From Verrucomicrobiota bacterium (GTDB lineage Bacteria > Verrucomicrobiota > Verrucomicrobiia > Opitutales > Opitutaceae), in contig JAQGOP010000007.1 of NCBI GenBank assembly GCA_028293545.1, positions 62,001 through 126,000 of the forward strand: a DNA stretch of 64,000 bases, given 5' to 3'. How positions within the stretch are numbered: position 1 is the first letter of the stretch; every line of letters starts with the position of its first letter. Of the stretch, positions 16,235 to 26,748 are shown one piece after another. Position numbers and translations under genes: made by a program. The notes under the pieces are model-generated. The model searched no databases. It saw only the letters and a list, made by a program, of their open reading frames with translations, and was not told the DNA's origin.

Positions 16235-19054
16235 CTACGCGCGGCGGCGGCGCCAGCGGTGCAGGGCGAGGCAACCCAGGCCCAAGGCGGAGAGCGCGAG
16301 CGTGGAGGGCTCGGGCACGGGGGTGAAGTTCAGCACGAGGGTGTTGCCCACTTGGGAGAGGAAGAAGTTGCCGCTGCCGAAGCTGTTGGTGAAACCCGTC
16401 GTCACGATCGAGAAATCGTTCGCGGCGAAATTCGTGATTCCGCTCGAGGACGTCGCGATCGTCCAGGCGTAGGGATTGCTGGCGGAAAAATCCGCGACGT
16501 TCCCGGCGACGCCGCTGCCATTGAGCGAAAACACGTTGATCGTAAACTGGGAGCCGCTGGTCGCGGTGATGTCGAGCACCGCTCCCGAAACGCTGATCAG
16601 ATCATACCCCGTGCCGGCCGGCCCGGCGGCAACTTGCACTTGGAAATCCAACACGCCGCCCGGCGCCAGCGTGAGGCCACTGGAAAATGCGAGCGTCCCG
16701 GGTGAATTGCCGGGAGCGATATGGATATTCGTACCCGCGATGACCGGGATGCCAAAGGTGCCGGAACCCGCGAGCGTGCCGCCGCTCCCCCCGAAAACGA
16801 GCGGGTTGGTGAACGTGATCCCGCTGCTCACCTCGATCGTTCCGCCGTCGAGTGTCACCGTGCTGGACCCAAAGGATCCGTTGTTGCTGGCGACCAGTGT
16901 GCCGCCGTTGACCGTGGTGCCGCCGGTATAGGTGTTGGCGCCGGTGAGGACGTTGTAGCCGGCAGTGTTGGTCACCTGGGTCGAACCGGAAATCGTCGGG
17001 GACGGGCCGCCCGCCGTGCCGTCCTTCGTCAGGTAATAGGGAAACACCGAAGTGGCGGTGGTGTTGAACTGCACCGTGCCGAGGCCGCTGCCGGTGGTGA
17101 TGCCGGACGAATTGAAAATGCCGCCCTGGGCGGCGGGCCCGACAGAGGTGGCGCCGATGTTCAGCGTGCCGATGCCGCTCGACTGGCTGCCCAAGGTCGT
17201 GAGGCCTGACCCACTGTTGATGTTGACGGAGCTATTGTGGGAAAGCGTGAAGGACCCGAGGCCGAATTCGCCCACGAACAAACTGTTGTTATTTGTCCAA
17301 AAACTGCCGGATCCGTCGACGAGGACTGAGCCCGAAGTGCCGACCGACACGCCAATGTGGCCGATGACGCTCGAAATCGCACCGCCCGTGAGATTGACGA
17401 AGCCTGTGCCGAGGTCGCCGACGTAGAGATCGGAGGAGTTGATCCATGAACCGGAACTGATGTTGACGGTGCCGGTGCTGCCGGTTTGGCCGCCCACATA
17501 GCTGTACTGGCTCAGGAGCGCACCGCCGTTGCTGACGGAAACGGTCCCGGTGCCGCCGCTGCCGACAAACAGATTCGACCCGGTGACCCATGTGCTGCTG
17601 CTGCCATCGACAATGACCGCGCCGGTGCTCCCCGCGTTAAAACCCACGAAACTGTTGCGATCAGTCACGATCCCGCCGTTTTGGATTTTGAGGGTGCCGT
17701 TGTTTCCGCTCGCGCTACCGACCAGCATATCGGCGGAACTGTGCGTAACCGAACCACCGTCGATTTTGAGGGTGCCGAATGAAATGATCGTTCCGCCTGT
17801 GTAGGAGTTGGCTCCGAAAAGGACGTTATAACCACCGGTGTTAATTAACGTCGTCGAGCCGGTGATGAACAGGGGCGTGCCGCCGGAAGTGCCGTTCTTG
17901 GTCAGGAAATACGGGCTAACCGAAGTCGCGGTGGTATTGAACTGAACCGTGCCGCTGCCGGCTCCGGTCGAGATCGAAGCGACGTTGAGGATGCCGCCTG
18001 CGGCTGCGGGGCCGGCGGAAGTCGCGCCGATGTTCAACGTGCCGATGCCCGAGGAGTTGACGCCGAGCGAAATGACGCCGCTGCCGCTGGCAACGATGAT
18101 GGTTCCGCTATTGCTCACGGTGAGATTGCCGATGCCAGATGTCCCCACGTTCAAAGTGCCGGCGTTCGCCCATGAACTGCCGGCTCCATCGACCGTAGCC
18201 GTGCCGGTGCTGCTGCTATTATAGGCAATGTAGCTGTTGGGGTTATTGACCAGCACCGTGCCGCCGCTGGTAATCGTCAGGGTGGCGTTGCCGGAGTAGC
18301 CCACGTCGAGGCCTTGCGAATTGGTCCACACGCTGCCCGCGCCCGTGACTGAAACCAGGCCGGTGCTGCCGCTAGATTGGCCGATGACGCCGAAATAATC
18401 GTAGACGTTGCCGGTGTTCGAAATGGTGAGCGCACCGTTGTCGCCGCCAACGTCGCCGATCGTGACGTCGCCAGAGGTCCCATGATTGATGGTGCCGCCG
18501 CTCACGATGACGGTGCCGAAATTAATGGCCGAGCTGTTGGTGAAGCCGAATCCGCCGTTGTAGTTGAAGGTATTCGCACCGGTGAGGATCAGGATGCCGG
18601 CGCCGGTTTTGACGAAATGGCCGTTGCCGCTGATAATTCCATCCATCTGGAGGATGGTTGAGCCAGCGACGTTGAAAATGTGGTTTCCGGCGGCGAGGAC
18701 GACGTTGAGCCCATTGGAAAAATCCACGCTGTTGCCGGCGGTCAGCGTGACATTGCCGTTGAGCGTGAGCACGGGGGTGGTGCCGGTGCCGTTGATCAGA
18801 TAAAACGGTCGCGAAGCGGAAAATGTCAGGTCGGAGAACGACGAAGTCGGGAAGAGGATGTTCGTCTGCAGGCCGGCGGCGCCGAAGGTGAGGGTTTCGG
18901 ATCCTGAGCCGGTGGGCGCGGGGCCGCCCCAATTGAAGGGATCCTGAATGTCGCCGGAGATCAGGCTTGCTCCGGTCCAGACGAATTGGGCGGACAATTT
19001 TGAGCCTAGGAGAAGCAGGCCGACGACTAGCGCCCGCGAAAAGGTCGATCTCAT
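16235..19054 (-). CDS. PEP-CTERM surface protein with T5SS/PEP-CTERM-type beta repeats
   Basis: A 939-residue exported protein. The signal peptide is MRSTFSRALVVGLLLLGSKL followed by SAQ. The body is Gly/Ser/Thr/Asn-rich beta-solenoid with repeats of the T5SS/PEP-CTERM-associated type (units such as TGAGSVWTNSQGLDVGYSG) and autotransporter-type units (GANTYTGGTTVNGGTL). A long block is duplicated: GTLNIGATSxGPAAxGGI followed by VQFNTTATSVxPYxLTKxGT occurs twice. The C-terminus has the PEP-CTERM sorting signal: VPEPS, a hydrophobic helix LALSALGLGCLAL and RWRRRRA. An exosortase elsewhere in the genome should process it. The ATG at 19054 is chosen because it starts the signal peptide. Confidence 0.92.
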   Translation of the reverse strand: MRSTFSRALVVGLLLLGSKLSAQFVWTGASLISGDIQDPFNWGGPAPTGSGSETLTFGAAGLQTNILFPTSSFSDLTFSASRPFYLINGTGTTPVLTLNGNVTLTAGNSVDFSNGLNVVLAAGNHIFNVAGSTILQMDGIISGNGHFVKTGAGILILTGANTFNYNGGFGFTNSSAINFGTVIVSGGTINHGTSGDVTIGDVGGDNGALTISNTGNVYDYFGVIGQSSGSTGLVSVTGAGSVWTNSQGLDVGYSGNATLTITSGGTVLVNNPNSYIAYNSSSTGTATVDGAGSSWANAGTLNVGTSGIGNLTVSNSGTIIVASGSGVISLGVNSSGIGTLNIGATSAGPAAAGGILNVASISTGAGSGTVQFNTTATSVSPYFLTKNGTSGGTPLFITGSTTLINTGGYNVLFGANSYTGGTIISFGTLKIDGGSVTHSSADMLVGSASGNNGTLKIQNGGIVTDRNSFVGFNAGSTGAVIVDGSSSTWVTGSNLFVGSGGTGTVSVSNGGALLSQYSYVGGQTGSTGTVNISSGSWINSSDLYVGDLGTGFVNLTGGAISSVIGHIGVSVGTSGSVLVDGSGSFWTNNNSLFVGEFGLGSFTLSHNSSVNINSGSGLTTLGSQSSGIGTLNIGATSVGPAAQGGIFNSSGITTGSGLGTVQFNTTATSVFPYYLTKDGTAGGPSPTISGSTQVTNTAGYNVLTGANTYTGGTTVNGGTLVASNNGSFGSSTVTLDGGTIEVSSGITFTNPLVFGGSGGTLAGSGTFGIPVIAGTNIHIAPGNSPGTLAFSSGLTLAPGGVLDFQVQVAAGPAGTGYDLISVSGAVLDITATSGSQFTINVFSLNGSGVAGNVADFSASNPYAWTIATSSSGITNFAANDFSIVTTGFTNSFGSGNFFLSQVGNTLVLNFTPVPEPSTLALSALGLGCLALHRWRRRRA

Positions 19055-19464
19055 TGTCACGCGAGAAGATACGGACCTAATTGGATAGCGACAGCAAACG
19101 CATGGGAACGACGAAACAGGACCGCGCGTTAAACGCGGAGGAAGGGAAGAAAAGCTCCAAACTCCAACGTCCAAGCTCCGATGAATCTATCAGGACATCC
19201 GATCCATCCTTCAATCCGCGAAATTTCAAAAGACAGGATCCAACCGCGCGTTGGGGACAACACGCTCTACCCAAACCAGCTGACCACTCGTCTTGGCTGA
19301 TTCCCATTCATCCGGATGAGCGAGAATCAGCGAAGATCAGCGGTTAAACTTCCGGAGCTCGGACGGACGCTCGAGGCTTCATGGGAGTTTGGATGTTGGA
19401 GCTTCGCTTCCTCCCACTGCGGCACGGTAATGCTGGGGTAATCGGTGTTTTGTTATTCTCTAAA
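19055..19464. repeat. Gene-free stretch with inverted repeat family F and a partial family B copy
   Basis: Inverted arms built on AAGCTCCAAACTCCAACGTC (near 19153-19172) and TTTGGATGTTGGAGCTTCG (near 19389-19407) enclose a partial family B copy (about 19238-19270) and a GATTC/GAATCAGCG stretch (19300-19345). It separates the divergent PEP-CTERM and TonB receptor genes; promoters for both should lie here but none is obvious. Confidence 0.6.
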
Positions 19465-21684
19465 ATGATTTCGCGGCGTGCCTGGGGCTTTATCTGCCTC
19501 TGTATCCTTAATTTTCCTTTGCTTGGCTTGGCGGCGCCCGAAAACGATCCGCTCCTCGCGAATAATCCGCAGCGCGACGCCAGCAAGGGCGTTACGGCCG
19601 ATGACGTCCTGAAAATGTCCAAATTTGAAGTGACGGCCAAGCCGGACGTCCAACTCAACGCGATCGACCGCAAGGTCTACAACGTCGGCAAGGAGATCCA
19701 AAGCGCCGCGGGTTCAGCGAGCGACCTGCTGCAGAACGTGCCGTCGGTCGATGTCGACATCGACGGCAACATCAGCCTTCGCGGCTCCGACAATGTGTTG
19801 ATCCTCATCGACGGCCGTTCCTCGGCCCTCATGGGAAAAAATCGCGCCGAAATCCTCGCGCAGTTCCCTGCTGACTCCATCGACCGGATCGAGGTGATCA
19901 CCAATCCCTCCGCCAAATACAAGCCGGATGGAACTGCCGGGATCATCAACATCGTCCTGAAGCAGAAACATACTGCCGGGACGTCCGGCACAGTGACTTT
20001 CAACGTGGGCAACGAGGATCGGTACAACTCCTCGGTTTCCCTCAACTACCATCCCGGTGCCTTGAATTTTTTCGGCAACCTCTCCGTCCGACAGGACGAT
20101 CGTCCCCGCACCGCCGCCGACATACGAACGATCACGGATGCGGTCACCGGCGCCAAGATTCATGCCGAGAAGTACACCGTGGAGGAATCCCGGCCCCTGT
20201 CGGAAATCGTCCGCCTTGGCTTCGACACCTCGGCGAACCCCAACAACCAGTTCGGGATGGTCGCCAATTACAATCACCGCACGGCCGAGCGGCGGGCGGT
20301 GGATCACAACCGCGTCACGGACTCCGTTGGCAATGTCACGAGTGAGTACGATCGCGTGCGATTCGATCCCGAATCCGAGCGCAGCATCGAGGGCTCGGCG
20401 ACTTTCCTGCACCGTTTTTCGGCGCCGGGCCACGAGCTCAACCTCGAATACAAGGCTTCCAACAAGCGGGACCTCGAACCCGATCATTACACCAACCTCT
20501 ACCGCAGTCCGGCCCAGGGGCCGACATTCGACAACGTGATCATCCGCGACATCGAGGACAGCCGCGAAGCGATCATCGGCTACGTTCGTCCGCTGGCGGA
20601 TAATTCCACGCTCGAGGCCGGGTATGATTACAGCGACGAGAGCCGCGATTCGGACATCTTCAACGAGTCGTTCGATCCCGTCTCGGCGAGGTGGGTGGGG
20701 GACCCGGCTAAATCAAATCGTTTTATCCTGGATCGAACGATCCACGCCTTTTACGCGACTTACACGCACAGCTTCGGCAATTTTGCCCTCCTCGCGGGAG
20801 TGCGGCCGGAATTTGAGCGGGTTAGCTCGAAGCTCGTGACGCTTGGCCAAGTCGTGCCCAACAATTCGGCCAAGGTTTTTCCGAGCCTGCACCTGACCTA
20901 TCGCCTGGATGATCGGCAGGAGCTGCAGTGGAATTATAGCCACCGCGTGCATCGGCCGGATTCCGATGACCTCAACCCGTTTCCGGAGTACCTCGACCCC
21001 TTCACGCTGCGGACCGGCAATCCGCGTTTGCTGCCCGAGGATATTCACTCGATCGAAACCGGCTATGGCTATCGGGAGGACGCGACCAGTTTCACCGCGA
21101 CCGCATACTACCGGTACACCTATCACGGGTTCACCAATTTCACGTCGGACCTCGGCAACGGCGTCCTGCTGACGACCCACGAAAATCTCGCCGTCAACCG
21201 CGCCACGGGTGTCGAGTTTACGGCCAACCGGGACCTCGGGAAAACGATCACGCTGACCGCGAGCACGAACACATTTTTCAACACAATCGATGCGTCGAAC
21301 CTGGGATTTGTGGCGAGCAAGTCCACCGTATCGTGGATCGCGAAGGCTGGCGTCACCACGCGCCTCGGCGCGTCGACCCAGCTTCAGCTCAACGGAAATT
21401 ACGCCTCGGCGCGCGTGACTCCGCAGGGTGAGCGGCGTCCGTCGTACGTGGCCAATATCGGGGTCCGCCGGGAATTCCTGAACAAGAAAGCGGCGCTCGT
21501 CCTGACGGTGTCGGATGTTTTCAACACCCTCAAACAGGAGATGACCGTCAACACCCCGCTGCTGGTGGAAACGACCACCCGGAAGCGCAGCGCGCGTATT
21601 ATCTACCTGGGGTTGAGCTATAATTTTGGTGGGCCGAACAAGAAGTCGAAGGAAGACACGTTGAAATTCGACGAGTCGCTTTAA
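19465..21684 (+). CDS. TonB-dependent outer-membrane receptor
   Basis: A 739-residue outer-membrane receptor. The signal peptide MISRRAWGFICLCILNFPLL is cleaved near GLAAPE. The plug domain is about 60-170 with DLLQNVPSVDVDIDGNISLR, VLILIDGRSS and IDRIEVITNPSAKY; the rest is a beta-barrel with alternating aromatic strands ending YLGLSYNFG plus a short charged tail. This is a CarboxypepD-less TonB receptor of the type that often imports oligosaccharides or peptides; the substrate is unknown. ATG 19465 is chosen over ATG 19381 because it begins the signal peptide and the earlier start lies in a repeat arm. Confidence 0.92.
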   Translation: MISRRAWGFICLCILNFPLLGLAAPENDPLLANNPQRDASKGVTADDVLKMSKFEVTAKPDVQLNAIDRKVYNVGKEIQSAAGSASDLLQNVPSVDVDIDGNISLRGSDNVLILIDGRSSALMGKNRAEILAQFPADSIDRIEVITNPSAKYKPDGTAGIINIVLKQKHTAGTSGTVTFNVGNEDRYNSSVSLNYHPGALNFFGNLSVRQDDRPRTAADIRTITDAVTGAKIHAEKYTVEESRPLSEIVRLGFDTSANPNNQFGMVANYNHRTAERRAVDHNRVTDSVGNVTSEYDRVRFDPESERSIEGSATFLHRFSAPGHELNLEYKASNKRDLEPDHYTNLYRSPAQGPTFDNVIIRDIEDSREAIIGYVRPLADNSTLEAGYDYSDESRDSDIFNESFDPVSARWVGDPAKSNRFILDRTIHAFYATYTHSFGNFALLAGVRPEFERVSSKLVTLGQVVPNNSAKVFPSLHLTYRLDDRQELQWNYSHRVHRPDSDDLNPFPEYLDPFTLRTGNPRLLPEDIHSIETGYGYREDATSFTATAYYRYTYHGFTNFTSDLGNGVLLTTHENLAVNRATGVEFTANRDLGKTITLTASTNTFFNTIDASNLGFVASKSTVSWIAKAGVTTRLGASTQLQLNGNYASARVTPQGERRPSYVANIGVRREFLNKKAALVLTVSDVFNTLKQEMTVNTPLLVETTTRKRSARIIYLGLSYNFGGPNKKSKEDTLKFDESL

Positions 21685-21943
21685 GCTTCGGCCAGGTGAC
21701 GAAGTCACGAGGTGGAGCGACTTCTCCGCAAGGCGCTGCAAGGCCCTGACCCCGTCGAACGGGTTTTGGCTCCGTCGAGGTTTAAGTGCGGACGGAGTCG
21801 CTCAACGCGTTCCACCCGCGGCGGGTTTGGCCGCCTCGGTTGTCATGTTCTAAATCGCGCCGGAAAAAGCGTTGTCTCCCCGGCCTGAAAACCTGTCCCA
21901 TCGTTTGTTCCTGCTTTGGCGTAATCCCCTCCCATACCCCGGC
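21685..21943. repeat. Degenerate family B repeat between two envelope genes
   Basis: Bases about 21710-21830 contain GGTGGAGCGAC, TTTTGGCTCCGTCGAGG, GGACGGAGTCGCTCAACGCG and TTCCACC, a diverged family B element. No gene or promoter recognised in the remainder. Confidence 0.6.
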
Positions 21944-24900
21944 ATGCCTCCGTTTCGTCTCCTTCGTTTCGCTCCCGTTTTCGCTGTCGTGCTGGGTGCG
22001 ATTGGGCTCGTTTCTGCCGCACGCGCGCAGATCGCGTTGACGAAGGTGACGACTGCCAGCGTCGCCGACGGCACGCTTTCGCCCGGCGACACTTTGACCG
22101 TGAACTTCCAGCTGGCGACCGGCAGCAGCCCAGCCGTGAAAGTTGAGTTCGCGTTCAACGAGGGTTTGGTCGCCAGCACCAACGTGCCCAGCGCAGGGGT
22201 TGCGACCGGCAGCATCACTAACGCCACGACCAACGGCGTCTACACGCTTCAGTTCATCCGCGTCTACGACGCCTATGGCCGCATGATTAGCTCTGCGAGC
22301 TACGGCATCGACACGATCAACTATGCAAGCGGCGGCGAATACCTGATGGGACCCCCCGTCTTGGGCGTTGTGGCCGCTTCTGGGTCCACCCCCGATTACG
22401 CGACGACCAAATTCACGGTTTCTAATTCTCCTGCGGCGTTCAATCAAAGCCCCCGACTCTCCGCCGTCGCGCGCACGAGCGGATCCATTCTTTCGGCGGG
22501 TTCGCCCATTGTCTTCCAAGCCACTGCGGCGCCGACCTCGTCCCCGATCGTCCGCGGCACCATCCGCCTGAAAAGGGGAGAAGAAGATGATGTCGTCACC
22601 AACTTCGTTTGGAATTCCGGCACGATCACAATTCCCACCACGACCGATTGGGTGAACGGTGACTATCACATCGCTTCGCTCTTCGTTTGGGACCAGGTCC
22701 AGGAGGGGTTTTACCAGCACGACGACGGATCGAACCTGCTCACCGATGCGCAAAACTTCAGGCTGAGTGGCGGCGCGGCGAATGCCGTTTACCCGGTACT
22801 GACAAATCTCACCGCCACCGGCGGAACCTCGCTCAGCGCCGGCCAGGCGCGCGGGCTTAATTTTACCGCGACCAGCGGAAATAATCCGCTCTCGTCCATC
22901 ATCGCCGAGTATCAGGATGCGACCGGTTTCATCGTCAATCGCAGCATCACCAACACCAACGCCGGCACGATCACGTTCACCACGGCGGGCGATTGGGTGA
23001 ATGGGCCCTACGTGCTGAAAACCGTCACGCTCACCGACACCGCCGGGCGGCAGACGATCTATTCCCGCAACCAAGGCTGGGTTAACGCGCCCGGCGGTTC
23101 GGGCGGCACCCACACGTTTGATTTCTCCACGCTCGATTTCAGTGTCACCAGCGGGATCGCGTCGCCCCCCTATTTTGGCACGCAGCCAAAGGACGCCACC
23201 GTTAATCCGCTGCAGGATGCTTTGCTTTTCTGCTCGGTCGTTTCGCCTCCCGGCTATCCGCTCACCTACCAATGGTATATCGGCCACACCGGCGACACGA
23301 GCAAGCCGACCGGGACCAACGACTCCCGCTTCCGGGCCACCCAGCTCTCCTCGACGACATCGTTTTGGGTCCGTGCCACCACGCTGGCAGGCTCCGTCGA
23401 CAGCGTCACCGCCACGGTTACGATGAACTACCCGTCGAACATCCCGAAAATCTATGCGATGCCGCTGGCTACTTCCCAGCACGTCGGCGCCAAGGTTTTT
23501 GCCGAGGTGTACGCGATCGGGCCCGCGCCATTGAGTTATCAATGGTACAAGGATGGCTCTCCCGTGGCCGGCGCTACTTTGTCGCGCATCACGTTCGAGC
23601 ATATCGCGCTGTCGGATAATGCGACGTACACGGTCACGATCACGAATTCCTTCGGCTCGGTCACATCGGAACCCGTGAAGCTAACCGCCACGGATCTGCC
23701 GGCCATCACCACGCAGCCCGTCGCGAAAACCGTGAACTACGGCGATTCCGTGACCTTCACCGTCGCCGCCACCGGCGGAAATCTGGAGTACCTCTGGCGC
23801 ATCAATGATACGTTTTTCCCCAATGCCGTCGGCAGCTACACCCCGACGTTCACCATTCCGAGTGTCGATGGTTCTCATGCGGGATTGGTGACGGTCTACG
23901 TCCATAACGTCGAAGGAAACGTCACCAGCATACCGGTCGCCCTCACCGTAGTAGGTGGCCCGAAGCCAATGTTCGACCTGAACAGCACTGCTTACGGCAC
24001 CATCGGTTTCCCGCTTACGCTGCCTGTAAGTGTCACGCCCAACGTGACGCTACTGACAGCGACGGGCCTGCCCGCCGGGCTCGCGCTCAACGCCTCCAAC
24101 GAAATCCAAGGCACGCCGACCATCGCAGGGACTTATGCGGTCACGCTCAGCGCGACCAATGCCGGGGGCACCACCACTTTTCCCCTGACTTTGATCATCA
24201 CCTCAGGTCCCTTCCCGCCGATTTTCACTCTGCAGCCGGTTTCGCAGACGGTCGCGCTCCACGGCGACATCTCCTTCACTGCGGCGGCGACCGGCACTAC
24301 TGGCATCACGCGCTACCAGTGGAATTTCAACGGCCAGCCGATTCTTGACGGCCACTATGGAACCTACACGGTTTATGATGCGTCGCTCGCCGATGCTGGT
24401 GATTACGCGATGGATGCCACCGCTGTGCTCGGCACGACGCGCAGTAACGTTGCTCATCTTACGATCGATACCGCGCATTCGGCGCCTTATCTCATCGGCG
24501 ACCAGTCGCTCTACCTGGTGAACATCCTCGCGAGCGCGGGCGACACGGTGACCCTCGGCGCCAACGTCGGCGGCACCCCGCCACTCACGTATCAATGGGT
24601 CAAGGCCTTTGCCGACCTGCCGGGCGCCAATCGCGTGACGCTCGCGGTCACGGACATTCCACCGGCCGGAACCCCCAGGCTATATGAGCTGAAAGTCTCG
24701 AATGCCTACGGCTCGAAAAAGTTTTCAATGGGGTCCGTGACGAGAAGCGACGCGCCGAAGATTTCACCGGCCACACAGAGCATCACCGCCGGGCAGAATG
24801 CGACCCTCACTGTTACCTCCCCGCTGCCTGGATCGACCTACCAATGGTATCGAGGGACGGTGGGCGACAGTTCGCAGCGGATCGAGGGCGCGACCTCGGC

Positions 24901-26728
24901 CAGCCTGACGGTCACGAACCTGCAGGCGTCGACGAATTATTGGGTCGTCATCAAACCCACCGCCAATGTCTACGCCATGGGCGCGGAGGTCATCGTGACG
25001 GGCAACGCCTCCGGCATCACGATTTCGAGCCAACCTCCATCGCAGTCGGTCATAGTTGGCGGCGCGGCGAGCTTCTCGGTCACGGCGAGCGGAAGCTCAT
25101 CGCTCACTTATCAATGGCGGCGCAATGGTTCGCCGATCGCGGGGCAAACCGGGAGCACGCTGACGCTGAACGGGGTCGCGCTGTCCGACTCGGGCGAGAC
25201 TTTCGATGTCGTCGTGACCAGTACCACGGGATCGGTCACGAGCTCGTCGGCGACGTTGACAGTGACCTCTCTGCCTTCGGCGGCCGGGGAGGAAGTTTTT
25301 TTCGGCAGCATTTCCGGTGGCGGGCAATTCGCGCTCTATGATCGCGGGAACGGCGCAGGCGTGATCATCGGCACGCTGCCCGCGGGCCGTGGCAGTTTCG
25401 TGGCGGCGTTCACGATAACGAGCGACGGCAGTTTCAGCGTTTCGCTGCCGACGGCCAGCGCTGGCACGGCGTTGCCCGCGAAGACGGGCGGCTCACCGAT
25501 CAAAGGCTCGGCCACGCTGACACTGAGCGGCCAGATTTCCGGTGGTTTGATGAGCGGAGCCATTGCGTCGACGGGCGACGCCTTCTCGGCTTCGATTCAG
25601 TCGAGCGGCAGCACCGCGGCGATCGCGGGTTTCTATGCAGCGCCCCTGCTCAATTCGACCAGCGGGAGCGTGCTGTATTTTATCGTCGGAACGTCGGGCG
25701 TGGTGATGGGCGGCACGGTGACCGGCAGCACCACGCAAGTGGCGACAGGCACGATTGCCGGCGGCGGACAGTTCAACCTTTCCTTCGGCTCGGGCAATGC
25801 GGTGGCCGGGACGATCAATGCGGGCACGGGCGGAATCACCGGGCAGGTGACGACCAACGGCGGCGTGTCGGGCAGCATCGGGGGCCTTTCGGCCGGCGTG
25901 GTGCGGACGGATCGGCTGGTCAATCTTTCCACGCGCGGTTTGGTGGGCGACGGCGAGAAGGCCATGTTCGCGGGCTTCGTGATTTCGGGCGCGCAGCCGA
26001 AGAGCGTGCTGATTCGCGCGACGGGACCGACCTTGGCGGATTACGGCCTGGCGGGGATCGTGGACAACCCGGTGCTGAAAATTTTTCGCGGCACCACCGA
26101 GATCCTGGGGAACGACGACTGGGAGACATTCTCGGATGTGGCCCAGCTCAGCAGCACGGTGACGCGCGTCGGCGCGTTCGCGCAGAAGGCCGGAAGCAAG
26201 GATGCCGCGCTCACTGCGACGCTGGCGCCAGGGGTTTATAGCGCACAGGTCACGCGTGCCGCGGGCTCGTCGATCGGAGTCGCGTTGGTGGAGATTTACG
26301 ATGCCGCCGTCAGTCCCGGGTCGGAGGAGCAGAAGGTGATCAACATCTCGACGCGGGGCGAAGTCGGCACCGGCGAACGCATGATGTTCGCTGGGTTTGT
26401 GGTTTCCGGCAACAGCCCGAAGAAAGTCCTGATCCGCGCTGTCGGCCCGACGCTGGCAAACTACGGCGTCGGCAACCTGCTCTTGAATCCGCAAGTGAAA
26501 CTTTATCAGGGCGACACGGTGGTCGCGACGAACGACAACTGGGAGGACGCGGGGAATGCTGGCGTAATTTCCACCGCCGCGGCGCAGGTGGGCGGATTTC
26601 CGTTGGTCCCCGGCAGCAAGGATGCCGCGTTGCTCCTGACGCTCGCACCCGGCTTGTACTCCGCACAAGTTTCAGGTGTGGATGCGACAACCGGCATCGT
26701 CCTGCTCGAAGTCTACGAGGTCCCGTGA
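21944..26728 (+). CDS. Giant secreted protein with Ig-like domains and duplicated C-terminal module
   Basis: A 1594-residue exported protein. The signal peptide is PFRLLRFAPVFAVVLGAIGL followed by VSAARAQ. It contains about seven Ig-like or putative-Ig domains, recognised by repeated YQWY/YQWRRNGSP strands and LxxxDxGxYxVxxT strands (for example LTYQWYIG, LSYQWYKDGSPVAGAT, LTYQWRRNGSPIAGQTGST). A Gly/Ser-rich region follows. The C-terminus has two tandem copies of a roughly 120-residue module: (I/L)STRGxVGxGExxMFAGFV ... VLIRAxGPTLAxYG ... DNWE ... SKDAAL ... LAPGxYSAQV ... VEIYD. This module is common at the ends of surface proteins in Opitutaceae and Verrucomicrobia generally. Probably cell-surface adhesion or glycan binding; specific role unknown. 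ATG 21944 starts the signal peptide; an earlier TTG is unlikely. Confidence 0.9.
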   Translation: MPPFRLLRFAPVFAVVLGAIGLVSAARAQIALTKVTTASVADGTLSPGDTLTVNFQLATGSSPAVKVEFAFNEGLVASTNVPSAGVATGSITNATTNGVYTLQFIRVYDAYGRMISSASYGIDTINYASGGEYLMGPPVLGVVAASGSTPDYATTKFTVSNSPAAFNQSPRLSAVARTSGSILSAGSPIVFQATAAPTSSPIVRGTIRLKRGEEDDVVTNFVWNSGTITIPTTTDWVNGDYHIASLFVWDQVQEGFYQHDDGSNLLTDAQNFRLSGGAANAVYPVLTNLTATGGTSLSAGQARGLNFTATSGNNPLSSIIAEYQDATGFIVNRSITNTNAGTITFTTAGDWVNGPYVLKTVTLTDTAGRQTIYSRNQGWVNAPGGSGGTHTFDFSTLDFSVTSGIASPPYFGTQPKDATVNPLQDALLFCSVVSPPGYPLTYQWYIGHTGDTSKPTGTNDSRFRATQLSSTTSFWVRATTLAGSVDSVTATVTMNYPSNIPKIYAMPLATSQHVGAKVFAEVYAIGPAPLSYQWYKDGSPVAGATLSRITFEHIALSDNATYTVTITNSFGSVTSEPVKLTATDLPAITTQPVAKTVNYGDSVTFTVAATGGNLEYLWRINDTFFPNAVGSYTPTFTIPSVDGSHAGLVTVYVHNVEGNVTSIPVALTVVGGPKPMFDLNSTAYGTIGFPLTLPVSVTPNVTLLTATGLPAGLALNASNEIQGTPTIAGTYAVTLSATNAGGTTTFPLTLIITSGPFPPIFTLQPVSQTVALHGDISFTAAATGTTGITRYQWNFNGQPILDGHYGTYTVYDASLADAGDYAMDATAVLGTTRSNVAHLTIDTAHSAPYLIGDQSLYLVNILASAGDTVTLGANVGGTPPLTYQWVKAFADLPGANRVTLAVTDIPPAGTPRLYELKVSNAYGSKKFSMGSVTRSDAPKISPATQSITAGQNATLTVTSPLPGSTYQWYRGTVGDSSQRIEGATSASLTVTNLQASTNYWVVIKPTANVYAMGAEVIVTGNASGITISSQPPSQSVIVGGAASFSVTASGSSSLTYQWRRNGSPIAGQTGSTLTLNGVALSDSGETFDVVVTSTTGSVTSSSATLTVTSLPSAAGEEVFFGSISGGGQFALYDRGNGAGVIIGTLPAGRGSFVAAFTITSDGSFSVSLPTASAGTALPAKTGGSPIKGSATLTLSGQISGGLMSGAIASTGDAFSASIQSSGSTAAIAGFYAAPLLNSTSGSVLYFIVGTSGVVMGGTVTGSTTQVATGTIAGGGQFNLSFGSGNAVAGTINAGTGGITGQVTTNGGVSGSIGGLSAGVVRTDRLVNLSTRGLVGDGEKAMFAGFVISGAQPKSVLIRATGPTLADYGLAGIVDNPVLKIFRGTTEILGNDDWETFSDVAQLSSTVTRVGAFAQKAGSKDAALTATLAPGVYSAQVTRAAGSSIGVALVEIYDAAVSPGSEEQKVINISTRGEVGTGERMMFAGFVVSGNSPKKVLIRAVGPTLANYGVGNLLLNPQVKLYQGDTVVATNDNWEDAGNAGVISTAAAQVGGFPLVPGSKDAALLLTLAPGLYSAQVSGVDATTGIVLLEVYEVP

Positions 26729-26748
26729 GCCCGGAAGAAATCCATTTG

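Noticed and set aside
21782..23602. A 606-codon open frame on the minus strand
   Set aside because: Antisense to the Ig-like protein gene; the translation is Arg/Gly-rich without recognisable domains.
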